From assembly GCA_002224055.1 (NCBI GenBank), contig AZLU01000209.1, positions 1-64,000 of the forward strand: 64,000 nucleotides of DNA, in the 5' to 3' direction. Shown here piece by piece: positions 10,461 through 23,081 of this stretch. The first letter of the stretch is position 1. Every line of letters begins with the position of its first letter. A model generated the notes under the pieces. That model did no database searches. It saw only the letters and a program-made list of their open reading frames with translations, and was not told where the DNA came from. A program made the position numbers and the translations under genes. The stretch comes from Pezizomycotina sp. ARF18. Its lineage: Eukaryota > Ascomycota.

Positions 10461-10676
10461 CTTCAGCCAACACTAAACTGTAAAGGGGAATTTTGGTTGG
10501 TTGCATATGCTAAAGCACGTTAAACCATAAAAAGGAGAGCTCGGTAAGTTGCATTTCCGCACACTGGCGAAGTCCGGAACTTTCTTAATATAACGTTCCC
10601 GTACTTGGCTGTTAGAATAAGACTTTTCTTCAGCCAACGCTAAACTTCAAAAGGGAATTTTGGTTGGTTGCATATG
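10461..10676. repeat. Repeated module of about 50 bp with GGTTGGTTGCATATG end
   Basis: The stretch 10461-10509 recurs at 10628-10676 with about 90% identity: both begin CTTCAGCCAAC and end TTTTGGTTGGTTGCATATG. A third, more diverged copy sits between them near 10517-10556. The 167-base offset and shared ends suggest a local duplication, perhaps LTR enhancer-like subrepeats. Confidence 0.8.
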
Positions 10677-11457
10677 TCATGCACGCCTTTACAACTCTAT
10701 ATAATATCGTTTGATTTTTCTTATATCTCTTAGATGTAGAAATTCTCAAACCTTCTTACCAATCCTCACCAGATATTTTCAAAAGAGTACCTTATCTCAA
10801 GAAATATCTTATGATTCTCGGTCTTAAGAACATATCAGTCGGTTCAGTAAACATACCGAACCTCCGAAGATATATCTTGTAAGAACAAATGAAATGCTTC
10901 CACGACAATTTCCGATTACAAATTCATAAATATCTAGTAACTTACCTAATTTTCTGCTTACCTTTCTATTCTCGTATAGGTTATCCGTCGCTCGAAAGTT
11001 GCTCCGGGGGCGTTTCTAGACATCAGACCCGGTCTGATTGGCTTGCCTACTTAATTTTTATAGTACAAGCGATACCTCCGTCCTTTGTGACTCTCGCTAG
11101 TTTTCCTCGTCTTGCCGCCTGATCTCGTCGGGACTCTAGCTGCGATTGGGAATTTACGAATCCCGCAAATTCTAGCCTGTCTGCGTTACTATCTCTTACC
11201 GCTGCTGAAAGATCCGAAGGCTGTTCTACCGTCTGGTTTACTGTAAAGACCTATCTGCCGCGTACTTTCTAAAAAGACTTTCTAGCTCTGCTTGTAGACG
11301 CTGTAAAGCAAAAACATTCGTGACGATAGTAAGTATTTCCCGATCTTAGTTTCCTTAACGGCTATTACTGACGTTAAATCTTCATTAGCAGTTAAAATAT
11401 ATTCAGATATCTCTACACTAAGAACTGTAACAGTTTCGTATAGCTTAGAGTCAGCCA

Positions 11458-12059
11458 TTTTTTTTTTTTTTTTTAGTATTTCTTGGTATGTAATTATTCC
11501 TACTGTTAAAGTAGTTCAAATCACATACTCCTCACCATTTGTAAGATAGCTAATTTCGTGTTTCCTAGCCTATTTTATATTACTAGGCATCTCGAGATGG
11601 AATTTATATGTTTATATTTAAAGAGCCTTTTTAAAAGGGTACTGAAAGAAACGGCATAGATAGTAGTTCCGTGCTGAAGAAACGTTGTCTAAAGAATAAG
11701 TAATTTTCTTCCTCCTCTTTCTTCTTGAAGAGAAAGAGAGAGTCTGAGAACGATACTATTTATAATAGCAAGTCTCATACTAATCCCACTTCTCCGTATA
11801 CCTAATACTACATTAAAGTAGAAGATAAACGCGCGAACTAGACTAGAATAATAGTAGAAATCCATGCGCTTGCAGCGTATACATCACACGATAGTACCGC
11901 GCAAAGACCACAGGACTTCTAAGAAAAAAGAAAGAAAAGAAAGAAGAGAAAAGAATGCATGCGCGTGCATATGTTCCCATAAGCACTGACGCTAATGTAA
12001 AAGAAGAAATAAAAGTGAAAAATTCCTCACAACGTATATACTCTTTTAGATTATAGCGG
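11458..12059. other. Transition zone before the AT-rich island, no gene
   Basis: It starts with a 17-base poly-T tract (11458-11474) and has ordinary dinucleotides including CA and TG (for example near 11855-11990). No coding region is seen. The switch to the CpA/TpG-depleted sequence occurs near 12.05 kb. Confidence 0.5.
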
Positions 12060-15000
12060 CTTTATAGCCTAAGCTAAGCTAAATTAATATAGTAAATTAT
12101 ATACTATATTTTATCTCTTATACTTCTTATATATTATATATTAGCTTATACGTTTTTCCCTAAATTAATATTCTAGATTTTCTAAAAGAATTTATTAAAG
12201 ATTACGTTACTTATAGCTTAAATATTTTAAATTTAATAATTTATTTTATTAGTCTATTTAAATTACTAATAAAACTATACCGCTAAACTAAATACCGCTA
12301 CCGCCCTACTACTAAAAAAAGGGGTATTTTCTCTAAAGCTTAATTACTTAGAAGATCGGCTTAAAAAAGAGAATAATACTTCTATAAAAAAATCTCTAAT
12401 AAAGAAGAGAAAAGATCGCCTACCTAAAAAAATATTAAAGAATCTACCGGCGATACTAATTCTAACGATACTAATTCTAGTAAAAAATCGATAAACGTAA
12501 AAAAAGACGTTCTTAAAAGTAATTAAAGACCGCGAAGACTATAAATAAAAAATAAAAAAGATAAAAAGGCTTAATAATTATTCTATAGATAGCTAGGAAT
12601 ATAAATAACGAGATATTAAAAAAAATTTAGAAAAAAAGAGTACTACTATACGACCTAAAATAAAGTAGCTTTAGCGTAAGCTAACGCTTAAAAATAAAAA
12701 AAATTTAAAAGATTAATATCTAAATACTAAGTATAGATAGTAAAATTTAGAAAATAAAATTTTTTTACTAAGAGTCTTTAGAGAGAGACTATATAAATAC
12801 TTAAGCTAAATAAAGAGATATAAAATTTTTAACGATAAAAATAGCTTAAGTCTAAATTTAATCTAAATAAGAAATAGAATATTCTAAAACTAGGCTTAAT
12901 ATAAAAATAAAAACTATAGCGGCTACTATAGAAGATACTATAGTAGCTAGCGAAGATTAAAATTAATAGATAAGATTATTTTTAATAAATAAAAATATAG
13001 ATAAATAATAATATAGACGATAGAGAAGATTAGATACCTCTAGTAAAAAAATAAGTTTTAACGAGTTAGATATTTTTAAGCTTAACTAAATAGAAAAGAA
13101 GAAAGAAGAGAGATAAAAAGAGAATAAAGAAGATAAAGATAAAGAAGAAAGATAAAGGTAAAGAAAAAATAAAGGTAATAATAATAAGGTAGTAAAGAAA
13201 ATCTTAAGTAGATTAAACTACTTTAGGTAGAATCTAAGTTTATTTACTTTACTTTATATAAAAAAGTAATTATTAAATTATTATTAGTCTAGTATTAAAT
13301 TTATATATAAAAAAAGAGAAGAGAAATAAATTTAATTTAAAAAAACGGGTTAAAAAAATATAAAATTAAATTATAAAAGAAAAATAAATATAAAAAATAA
13401 AAAAATATATTTTATTAGTCTACTTTTAATATAACTCTAAATAAATAAAAAAAATAAAAATATATTTATTTTTTTTCTTTTTATCTAATAAGCTTTATCT
13501 TTAGAGCTACTAAAGTTTATTTTATTGCTATCCTATAAAATATCTATAAAGCTAAAGCTATTAGTAATATATATAATAATATAATATTTATATATATACT
13601 AGAATCTATATTAAGCTTTTAATAATCTAAAAATAAAGCTCTTCTTTAGCGATAAAATAGTACTTATAACGCTTTAAGATTAAACTTCTTTTTATTTTTT
13701 TATTTCGGCGTAAATAATATTTTTACCTTCTTTAAAAACTCTATAATAGAGTTAGCTTAAGTAGAACTAAGCTATCCTCAGTTATTTATTAAATTATAAT
13801 TATAATCGAGGGCCTTTAGAAGTACTTAATATTTATAAGAAGTATTTTTTACTAGGCGTAGAATATATTTACTTTTTTAATATATCGATATCGTATAATA
13901 GTAGCTATAATAAGGTTTTTTTTTTTTTAATTAATTAAGCTAAGATATAAGAAGAGGTATTTATTATTATAAAAATCTTTTAAGAGAATTATAAGAGTAT
14001 TTATTTTATTTAATAATTAAAATAATAAATCTTAATATTTATTTTTACTTTTTTTATTTAATATTATAATATTTTTATTAGTCTATTATTATAAATATAA
14101 AATATATAATAATATTATATATATATTAATTTTAATAATAATAGATTTATTTTTTAGTTTTTATTTTCTATTTCCTAGATACCTTTAACTTTTATTCTAA
14201 TATCTATTTTCTTCTACGTTTCTTTTCTAAATATTTTTTAATACTCAAATCAATATATTAATAATTAATATACTTATTTTTTAACTTCTAGGTAAACTTT
14301 TATAAAAATATTCTTATTTTATTTATATATATAATTAGACTAATAAAAATTAAAATTATTTAGAATTACGTTTTTTAGTATAACGACTTAATATATATTA
14401 TATTTATAATATTTAATAACGCCTTAAGGTCTAAATATCTAGATATTATAACTTCTTTAATTAGTACTCTAGACTAAGTATATCTTCTTAATTAGGCTCT
14501 TCTTCTATTCTTTTACGTAATATCGTTTCTTAGCGTATAAGAAACTATAGACCTAATAAATCTAAGTCTATTACTACTCTAAGCTTAAATTTACCCCTAA
14601 CGGTAAATATATTTATCTTATTATAATTAAAAAAGAGTTTTTAGAATAGTAGCGTTAAACGCTATAATTAGATTATAAAATAGGATAAAAACTTAGCCCT
14701 ACCTAAATAGAGTTCTTATAAATTTAGAATATCTAAGATATCTAATATAGCTAATATTATAAAGTAGCGCTTATAAAGCTATTTTATAGATATCTTTCTA
14801 ATAAACTATATTTTATATATAAGAATTATAGTATTAAATTTACGTACCTAATACCTAAGAATAATAGAATATTAAATATTAAACGATATACTTAACGTTA
14901 AAAATATAAAAAAAGAAGAGCTTCTAAGAGTTAAATAAATATTCTAACAATAATAGAAAAGGTATATAATTATTACTTTAGTATTTTATTTAATTAATTT

Positions 15001-17985
15001 TTTTTTTTTAAAAAAAAAAACTAGACTAATAAATATTTAATTAATATTTATTTTAATAAAAATAAAATCTAATAATATAAGCCACATAAAATCTTACTCA
15101 CCTAAATAGATTTATTATAAGGCGCTAAGCTTATCGTTATATATATACTACCTTTTAGATTTATTAACTATAAATAATTTAAATAATATAGTCTTACTCT
15201 TTAGCTAACGACTAAGCTTCCAATATTAAAAATACTAATATAGATCTACTAAAAGAGCCGATAAGATTATAAATAACTTAACCGAGCTTTTTAGGGCTAG
15301 CTAGACTAAGATCTCCCTAATATTAGATACTTAAACTATACTAAATAAGCTTATATTTTTAGGAGTACTTAGTTATATAATAACTAATAATTAGAACTAT
15401 AAAGAGTTACTAATTATAGTAGATAAATTAAAAGAATAATATACTAGAGAAGAGCTTATATAGATATTAAGCAAGATTCTAGATTAATATTATATTAAAG
15501 ATAATTATTAGATATTACTACTATAATATAGCTAATAATAGAGCGATAACTATAATCTTAGCTAACCTCTTAATAATAACGATACTAAGGAAGATAACTA
15601 CTAAGTTTAATTATCGTTAAGAACTACTATTAATATAATATCTACCGCCTAGAAAAGTTAAAAACTTTATATCCTATATATAGCTTACGTTATTTAACTA
15701 GTAGTTAAAGAGTTTCTTATCGGTATTAAGTCGGTTACTACTAATAATATTATCTTATAAGACGTACTATAGCCCTTAGAAGTAAGTAGATTTAATAAAC
15801 GGCTAATATCTTTTTAGAAGACTATTAATAAGGTATATTAAAAATAGACTAATAAAATAAAAAAATTATTATAATCTATATTTTATTTCTTATTAATTAA
15901 ATTCTTATACTTATTTAAGCTTTATTTATTTATATAATATCTAGACTAATAAAAATTAAATAATATTATCTATAGCTTTATTATAATAGATATAAATATT
16001 TACGCGCGTTATTAACTTAAGCCTATAGAGAGTTAAATAGTTCTTAATACTTTAAGAATAATCTAAATACGTAAGAATTCTTTATAGATTAAATAATAGA
16101 ATAATACCGGTTAGAATAATCTAGAACGTATAAACGCGATAAAACTCTACTATTAAAATACTTTAAAGAGCTTTACGCCTCTAGTTTATTATAAAAGATT
16201 AGATTAAGAATATTATAGTTTAAATCTCTCTATCTAACTAATAATAAATAGATTTAGATTAAGTATATTATTACTACCTTACTCCGTTTAATTATTTTAT
16301 AGACTTTATATTCTAATCCTATTTTATTACCCTTCTATTTACTTTATTATTTATAATAATATCTTTAACTATCTCGAAGATATAGTAGATATATTAAAAA
16401 AAAAAATAGTTCTATAAAATCTAGCTTATAAAACTATAGTTCCTATTAAAAAAAATTAGCTAAGTACTATTTATCTACTAAGACTAACTCTAAAGGCCTA
16501 TTATATATTCTTACTATTATCTTATATCCTAACTATAAATTAAGTTTATTTCTTTAAAAAGAATAGATACTAGAGGCTAGGTAAAAAAAAGACTACTAGA
16601 AATAATATAGAAAACTTTTTTACGATTTTAGAAGGAATTTTATTTAGCCTATAAGAAGAAGGGAGTATACTATATAAAGATTAATTAATTAATAAGAAAA
16701 AATAATATAAGTAATTTTTTAGATTATTATATTAATTTATATATTTAATTTAATTATTTATATTTATAACTAGACTAATAAAAATCTAAAAATATCTTTT
16801 TTATTATTTTTAACGGCTAAAACCTTAATCCTAATCTCTACGTCGCCTAGTAACTATATCGAGCTTAACGCTAAGAAATACTATCGATAAAAAATATACG
16901 TAGTATATAGAGTCTACTATTATTAGTAAAATAATATTATACTCGATAGCCTAGTAATAAATAAGGAAAAGAATCTACTAGTATAGTAGAAAAAAACGTA
17001 GATCTCTATCCTATAGTATAAGGATAGCGCGTAATATCCTTATAATACTAGTAGCCTTTATTAGTCTAGAAAGAGTATTTAGTACCGGAAGAATTATACT
17101 CGATCTTAGACGTAATCGATTAAAGGGAACTACCGTTAGAAATCTTCTTATTTATAAGGCTTAGTTTATTAAGCTTCTAAATAAGAAGATTAGTAATTAG
17201 CGAGATAATATCGATTTTTAAAAAAAAATAGAAGCGAAGAAGAAAGATAATATAGAGGATATAGAGATATAAAACGATAAGATAATACTAGGGCTTAAGT
17301 TATATAATACTAGTTATATTAGTAAGATAAAGGAGGAAGGCTATATTAATAATACTAGAAGCTATAATTCTATAGATAAGATAGATATATTATACCTAAA
17401 GTATATCCGTCGTCGAAATCTCGGTAGTAAATATAATTATTTAGTTAAAAAACTAAAGGTTAAGCTAGTAAGGTAAAAGAGAAAAGGACCTCTGATACTA
17501 CGTATATAATATAATAGTAAAAGCGAAGATAAAGTAATAGGATAGCTAATAAGAATTAAGAATTATAATTAGTATAATTAGATTTAATTTTAGGAATATA
17601 TTAATTAAATTTATATTAAAAAGTTAATTTATAATTAATTAAATTTTTTATTAGTCTATTTTTTCTCTCTTAAAAAAAAATAAAAATAAAAATAATAATA
17701 TATATATAAATCTCGGGTTATACTAAGAGAATTACCGGGTTATAGGGTTATTAACCCGCCTATAAAACTAACTCGGGTCGGGTTATAAGATTAATAACCC
17801 GCCCATCCCCGGGTCGGGCCAGTCGGGTCGGGCTAAAACCCGGCCCATAAGTAAACACTATTATAATATTAATAAAAATATTATTAATATTAATAATATT
17901 ATATTAAATTATTAGATCGATAGCTATAATAATAATAAATATATAATATTAAGTATTATAGCTAAAAATTATTTAATATACCGGC
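12060..17985. repeat. Hyper-RIP AT-rich repeat island
   Basis: Through almost 6 kb CA and TG dinucleotides are nearly absent while TA is everywhere and CG still occurs. Whole 60-base lines such as 12781-12840 and 16201-16260 contain neither CA nor TG. That is the classical product of RIP (CpA to TpA on both strands). No reading frame survives. Short GC-bearing patches alternate with extremely AT-rich ones, which suggests nested repeats of different origin. The right part holds a hAT-like terminus at 17713-17860. The original element types in the rest cannot be recognised. Confidence 0.85.
17713..17860. mobile_element. hAT-like transposon terminus with CGGGTCGGG subterminal repeats
   Basis: The segment is packed with CGGGTCGGG, GGGTTATAA and AACCCGCC words and their complements, the hallmark of hAT subterminal regions. 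Read from the right end inward it begins TAGTGTTTACTTATGGGCC, which fits a hAT end CAGTG with the first C changed to T. The putative end is 17860, followed by TTATAATA as a possible 8-bp target duplication. The opposite end was not found, so this is a terminus, not a full element. Confidence 0.55.
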
Positions 17986-20900
17986 ATCGAGCGCAGCTGT
18001 CGAGTTATAATTTTTAATTGTAAGTAATATATTTACAAACAAAGAAATACATTGAAATCAGAGACGTTTCAACAGCTAATGCTATTAAAGAGTTGGGGGT
18101 TGGCGTTGAGGCTCAATCTAATTAAAAAACGACGCTAAATGCCCTGCCCCCAGATTCCCCACCGCTGTTATAAACCCTCGCTTTGGGCCACCATTGGTTG
18201 CGATAGCGAAACGGCGTGGAGTGCCCACTTAAGCCGCATGAATAGTGTCTTAAATATCTTCAATATAAATGCACCAAAATCTTAGCTTTTCTTCGAAAGC
18301 TTCTTTTGGTCTATTGCTATTGAGGAATGATTCCATTCTTTAGCGAGCATTTGGAACTTTGAGACTTCACGATTACCGAGTAAAACTTTATATAGTTTTT
18401 TAGTAAACAGCAGTCTTTTTAGTCATGGGAAGTCAATGAACTCTCTTCGGCGCCAGGAGTAACTTATCCAACCGTCTCCTTGATATAACGAAGAATGAGC
18501 CCCACCTTAACTTAGAATCCAGGCAGATCAGTCCGACTACTAATCCTGAATACTAATATTCTGAAGATATTCAGTAATCCCCCTTGGGAATATTGTATAT
18601 TCTCCGTACTAAAAGATAATAAGTAGAATAGTAATACCCACGAGCTCAGAATAAGTATCTTCCCAGCGACAATCACCTGTCAACTAACTAAGGGTATTTG
18701 ATGACCCAGAGTCTTGTTTCCTGATCAGCGATCGAAGCCTTCCACCCCCTTCTATTCGACAAGCTATTACCATTTGTGGGTAAAATAGTCGATACTGGGG
18801 TAAGATCGGCATCACCTAGCTAGAAAGTTAAAAAAAAAAAAAATCGGTTTGTCCATCGCCGTCATCTTCAGGCCCAATGATAGGAAACCCCATGCTTTTC
18901 CGACTTATTCTAGCCAAAGGTTTCGAGAGATAGGATTATTCCGAACTTTTGGTAATTGCACCTTTGTTTGTTACTACTCAGTTTACTTATCAGTATGTGC
19001 CGCAGCCCCGCGGTTCAACGGCGTATTGTAGGTATAGTTATAAATTCTTACCATAGGAAGACCTTGACGTTGGTATTTTTGCTGGTGTATCTTACGACTT
19101 ATTATGGTGAACCATTGGCATTCTCGTTTTTTCAGCCTTTCGTTTTCGCTTCGGCAACCGAGGTCAAAAGTTAAGATTAAGGGCTCAGATCACTGCCAGG
19201 TTTTTCTAAATACCTCCCAGCACGGAGTTAAAAAGAAAGGACAGAGAGAGAGAGAGACTGTCAGCGAGACTTTCAGCTTCACCTTCCTCTTCTTCGTGAG
19301 ACAGGTCCTTCCGTAAAAGAACATCTCGAGATAAGCACAAAAGGGTACACAATAGTAATTTTTGCAAAAAAAGACGAGAAAAACAGAATAAACGGCTCGC
19401 CAGGGTAAACATAAGCATGCATGCTGGCCTTATAATATAAAATCTATTTTCATCGTTTTTTTTTTTTAAATGTTTCAACTATCGCAGGGAAGCTCCTGCG
19501 GAACTCCCGCACGGCCGTGCCCTTTCCGTGTATCCCTCATGTTTCTGCGTATGTGCTGCAGCGCTTGCATGGTGGTCATTTTTATTACCTGCTTAAACGA
19601 TTGTCGCTGTGTCTACGCCCATGTGGCCGTGATTTTTTTTAATTTGTTTCCTTTTGACGCCCACTAGACATACTTAAACAAGGGCGCCACTGTTTGGTCG
19701 CGAGCGTATTCGTGGGCATAGAATTGGTTTCCCAAACAAAGCAGCTTGACGGACATTGGTGCGTTTTTTCCAAGTTCTCACGAAGCAAAACAAGGAGCCT
19801 TAATAGCTCGCAGTTATAGCGAAAATTGACATGCTTGGCTCAAATGTCTTATTTTCTGCTTAGCGAGATAGCGCTGTTTCTCTCCTGTATTGTTTTACAC
19901 GGGCATATTATTGAGCCTTTGAAAAAACTTTCGTTTTTATAATACTATTATTTCATTATTATAAAATAAATATATATCGAAATAGATAAGAGAAAAAAAT
20001 CTTTCTATCGGAGGAACTCTTGATCTCACAAGTCCGTGAAATATCGCTATTAACATTTAGTTCGTGATCATGAGTGGTTTATTTCGTAGGTCGTAGGCAT
20101 CAGTCAACCGAGGGCGCCGGGTGCACGATTGCAGTTTGGCAGGTCGCAATGATCATCCAGTACGACCTAGTCTAGACTCACCCTAAAAAGTCCCTACCAG
20201 ATCGCAACCTGGAGAAAGAGCCCGATGGCGTGGTGATAATTTGCAAGCGCTCAAGGGTAGTAGCTTAAGCTTAGCTTAGCATTGGGTTCCGAAGATCTTC
20301 CCAAAGAAAAAAAAAAGGCCTAGGTAAATTGGAGATTAAAAGACATTTTCACAAAAGATTGCAAGGGCTAGGTTCTTGGTAATTGGTTTCGAAATTTGGG
20401 GAGAGAGATTTATAAGTCAAAAAAAAAAAATTTCAAACATTTACTACTTGATATAATTATACTACGCCGATCTTGATATTATCACGGGCGTACGTGCGCC
20501 GCGGCGTTGACCATGATCGGCCAGAGCCTCCTTTTTTGAACGGAGAATTCCTTGAGCTTTATATTTTCCATCTTAGGACAGTCGCTAAGCTAAAAGAGTA
20601 AAATAACAGACTGGGTTGTTTACCGTCCCCGACTCGACTTGGGAATGTAGCTATCAGCGGTTGCAAAAATTTCCACCGGGCCAACTAGAGATAAATGCGT
20701 GATTCGATAGCTTGATTATATTTAACCTTGCTATTAGACAAGCAAGCAAGGAAAGGCAAGAGATGACGGTCACGGATTATATACAGGTAGGGAGGGCTAA
20801 GTTCCCTAGTCTTTGAATTTTCTCCTAATCCTTCGCCTGTTTGAGTGACTTTCGCCTCTGGACGGTTGCTCTTTAATACAAAACAATCGATAGGTAATCA

Positions 20901-23081
20901 TGCATGGATCTTCCTAGAAAAACGTAACGTCTAATAGTAGTATTCTTCAGTTCTATAGGTAGATGGCTGCTCTAATATATATCCAAATTAAGATCAGCCG
21001 CCGGTCCCGTCAAGTGGGAAGTGGAGTGGGCTGTAATATGTATGGCGCAAGAGGCATCGAACCCGATCTCAAAAAGTTCGTATTTCAGTCCCTGACACCT
21101 GGATAGGAGTATTATATTCCAAACGATGTTTTTTTTATTATCAGGGCAACGTATGATATCAAATAGTCCATTGTTAGTCGTCTTGAACAAAGCCTAAAGA
21201 GTCGTTTTGGGACGCTGTACCGACGTCAAAGTTATCATACCATAAAAAATAATAATTAATTATACGTGTATATACAAGAAGGGAACATATCACCGATACC
21301 AAAATAAACGGGGTGGAGAGCTTAAGTGAATCATTCGCCGTTTAGCTAGGAATTGAAATAAAAACTTACGTAAATAATGTTTCGCCTTGTTATTTGGTAA
21401 ATTTCTCGCGATAGTGGTTCTGGGGATGGTTTAGATGACTTAATGGGGAAAATGCCCGTTGACAAAGTAAAAAGAGGCGTTTTGTTCCCTAAATTTCATT
21501 TCCTCCGCGCAAATCCACCTGCAGCTGTGGTTAGCTAGCCTTGGTCAAATTTTAAGGTATCACAAAGCAAAGGTGTTGATCATTGACCGAGAGAGACTGT
21601 GGAGGAGAAAGCCCCTCTAAACGGCCAGGAAAATTTTAAAAATGTTTCTCGTTTAACTTACTAAATCTTGCTCTGTGGCATGATTTAATAATATCCTCTT
21701 TAAGGTGACGATCACTAATTGATTCCAACCTTTTCAAGGTCACGTAGACATTTTAATGCCCGTTTATTTCGGTGAAGCTCTCAACTAGAAAGCCCCTACC
21801 GTTCGTTAGTTTCTACTCCATAGAGGATCCTCCGTAGCTGTACGACCGTCTCCCGCGCACGGGGCGCCCTGTACTGAGAACGCCTCTTTCGTTGCAAAAC
21901 CGCGGGATATTGCGAGCAAACGCATCAAACTTGCGTTGCCACCTCCACGGAAGCCTTAACCTCGGTGCTAAACGTTTTGATCCAGCGTACAGTACACTGC
22001 TTCCAAGACAACAGCTCGAGGATAATCACGAGGTTCAATTGGGAAACTCCGGCGCTGGTACTGGATGTTTTTTTTTTTTTTTTGTTGTTTTATGAAATCT
22101 TTTTTTATTTCATTTTTCTGTCCACCTAATGCAGATCTGCCTTCAAGATTTGGGTATTTACAAATAAACGCCTCCAATCGAGACGAAGAAATATACATGC
22201 AAGTTCCAAGATGCGAAAGCGAGAAAAAAAAGCAAAACGAAGAAAAAAGAGAAAACTCCGAGTGGCTGCTGATGAAGAAGAAGAAGAAGAAGCAAAATGT
22301 TATAGCATTATATACATGAAGAAGTATCGTGGTTCAATGATCAGAGGTATGGAGATGAGCGCGGAAGATCCTTCGATATTTTCCCCTTTTGGGGATTCTT
22401 TAGTGGATTTTCTTTTCGCTTCCAGAGCGAGTATTCTTTTCTTTGAATCTTGGTATATTCTGGATTGATCAACTTTTAGTATTTTCTTAGTCGCTGCCTT
22501 CTGCGGAAAAGTTATTGTTGGGATTTTCGATCTTCTCATCTCCTGGCGTTTGTATGAAGTTTAGGGGATTGAAAAATAATGGAAAAATACTTAGAAATTA
22601 GGAAGAAGAAAAATATACAGGTGTTAAGATGATAATATTACAATATTATTAGTTCTGTTAAGGAATGGCGGGGAGATATCCTCGGGGAAATATTAGAAAG
22701 AACAATCGTAGAAAAGGAATGGATGAAGTTAAAATAAAGCGTAGATCGTAAGAAATTTGTTGGATAAATATTATTTTAACATATACAAGAGAATATAATA
22801 TATAAGAGATTTGTTTTTGAAGTGTTTGCCTTGCCTTAAATGGTAAGGTAGACGATACCTAGCCGGGAGGTTAGGAAGGGAAAAGAAGCTAGAAGATCGA
22901 AGAGAAACGAACAATAAACAAAAACGCCCTACCGAGAAAAACAAAAAATGGTTATGTGGATCACCAATGGAAAGTGGTATCAAGTGATCCAAGGAAATGA
23001 ACAAAAGCAAAGAAAAACGAATAAGAACATGTTGAACAAAGGAAATAAAATAAGTAATGAGGCTTTTTTAAAACCTTAAAT
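17986..23081. other. Gene-poor intergenic stretch
   Basis: Five kilobases with normal composition show no convincing gene. Overlapping short frames at 18849-19316 and 21892-22539 lie on both strands, contain low-complexity Phe or Lys runs encoded by homopolymers, and lack introns or motifs. Poly-A/T tracts occur at 18830-18843 and 22068-22083. Confidence 0.5.
18132..18146. repeat. 15-bp match to the hAT MITE terminal repeat
   Basis: ACGCTAAATGCCCTG is identical to the last 15 bases of the MITE at 40094-40236 and in the same orientation, with unrelated sequence immediately outside it. It is read as the right end of a related element whose left end is lost in or near the RIP island. Confidence 0.5.

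Larger units (their letters stand above)
10017..11457. other. Non-coding region right of the retroelement, possible 5' LTR zone
   Basis: No gene is seen. By position this should hold the element's 5' LTR and primer binding site, but without a partner LTR in the window the ends cannot be fixed. It contains the heptanucleotide satellite and the repeated modules listed separately. Base composition is mixed and not RIP-like. Confidence 0.5.

Noticed and set aside
2107-11457. A pair of LTRs around the Gypsy coding region
   Set aside because: Comparison by eye of 2107-2812 with 10017-11457 showed no shared ends; the true 3' LTR may lie left of the window.
12281-12308. CCGCTAC-CGCCCTA as another transposon end
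   Set aside because: It resembles a RIP-altered CAGGG terminus, but no partner end or target duplication was found.
18849-19316. Three overlapping plus-strand frames and a minus-strand frame
   Set aside because: They overlap in different frames, are short, carry no domain, and their hydrophobic runs come from T-rich DNA.
21040-21075. Possible tRNA T-arm on the minus strand (GGGTTCGATGCC)
   Set aside because: The flanking bases do not form a T-stem, and no D-arm or anticodon arm precedes it. Other B-box-like spots (30098, 33295, 57420, 59589) failed the same test.
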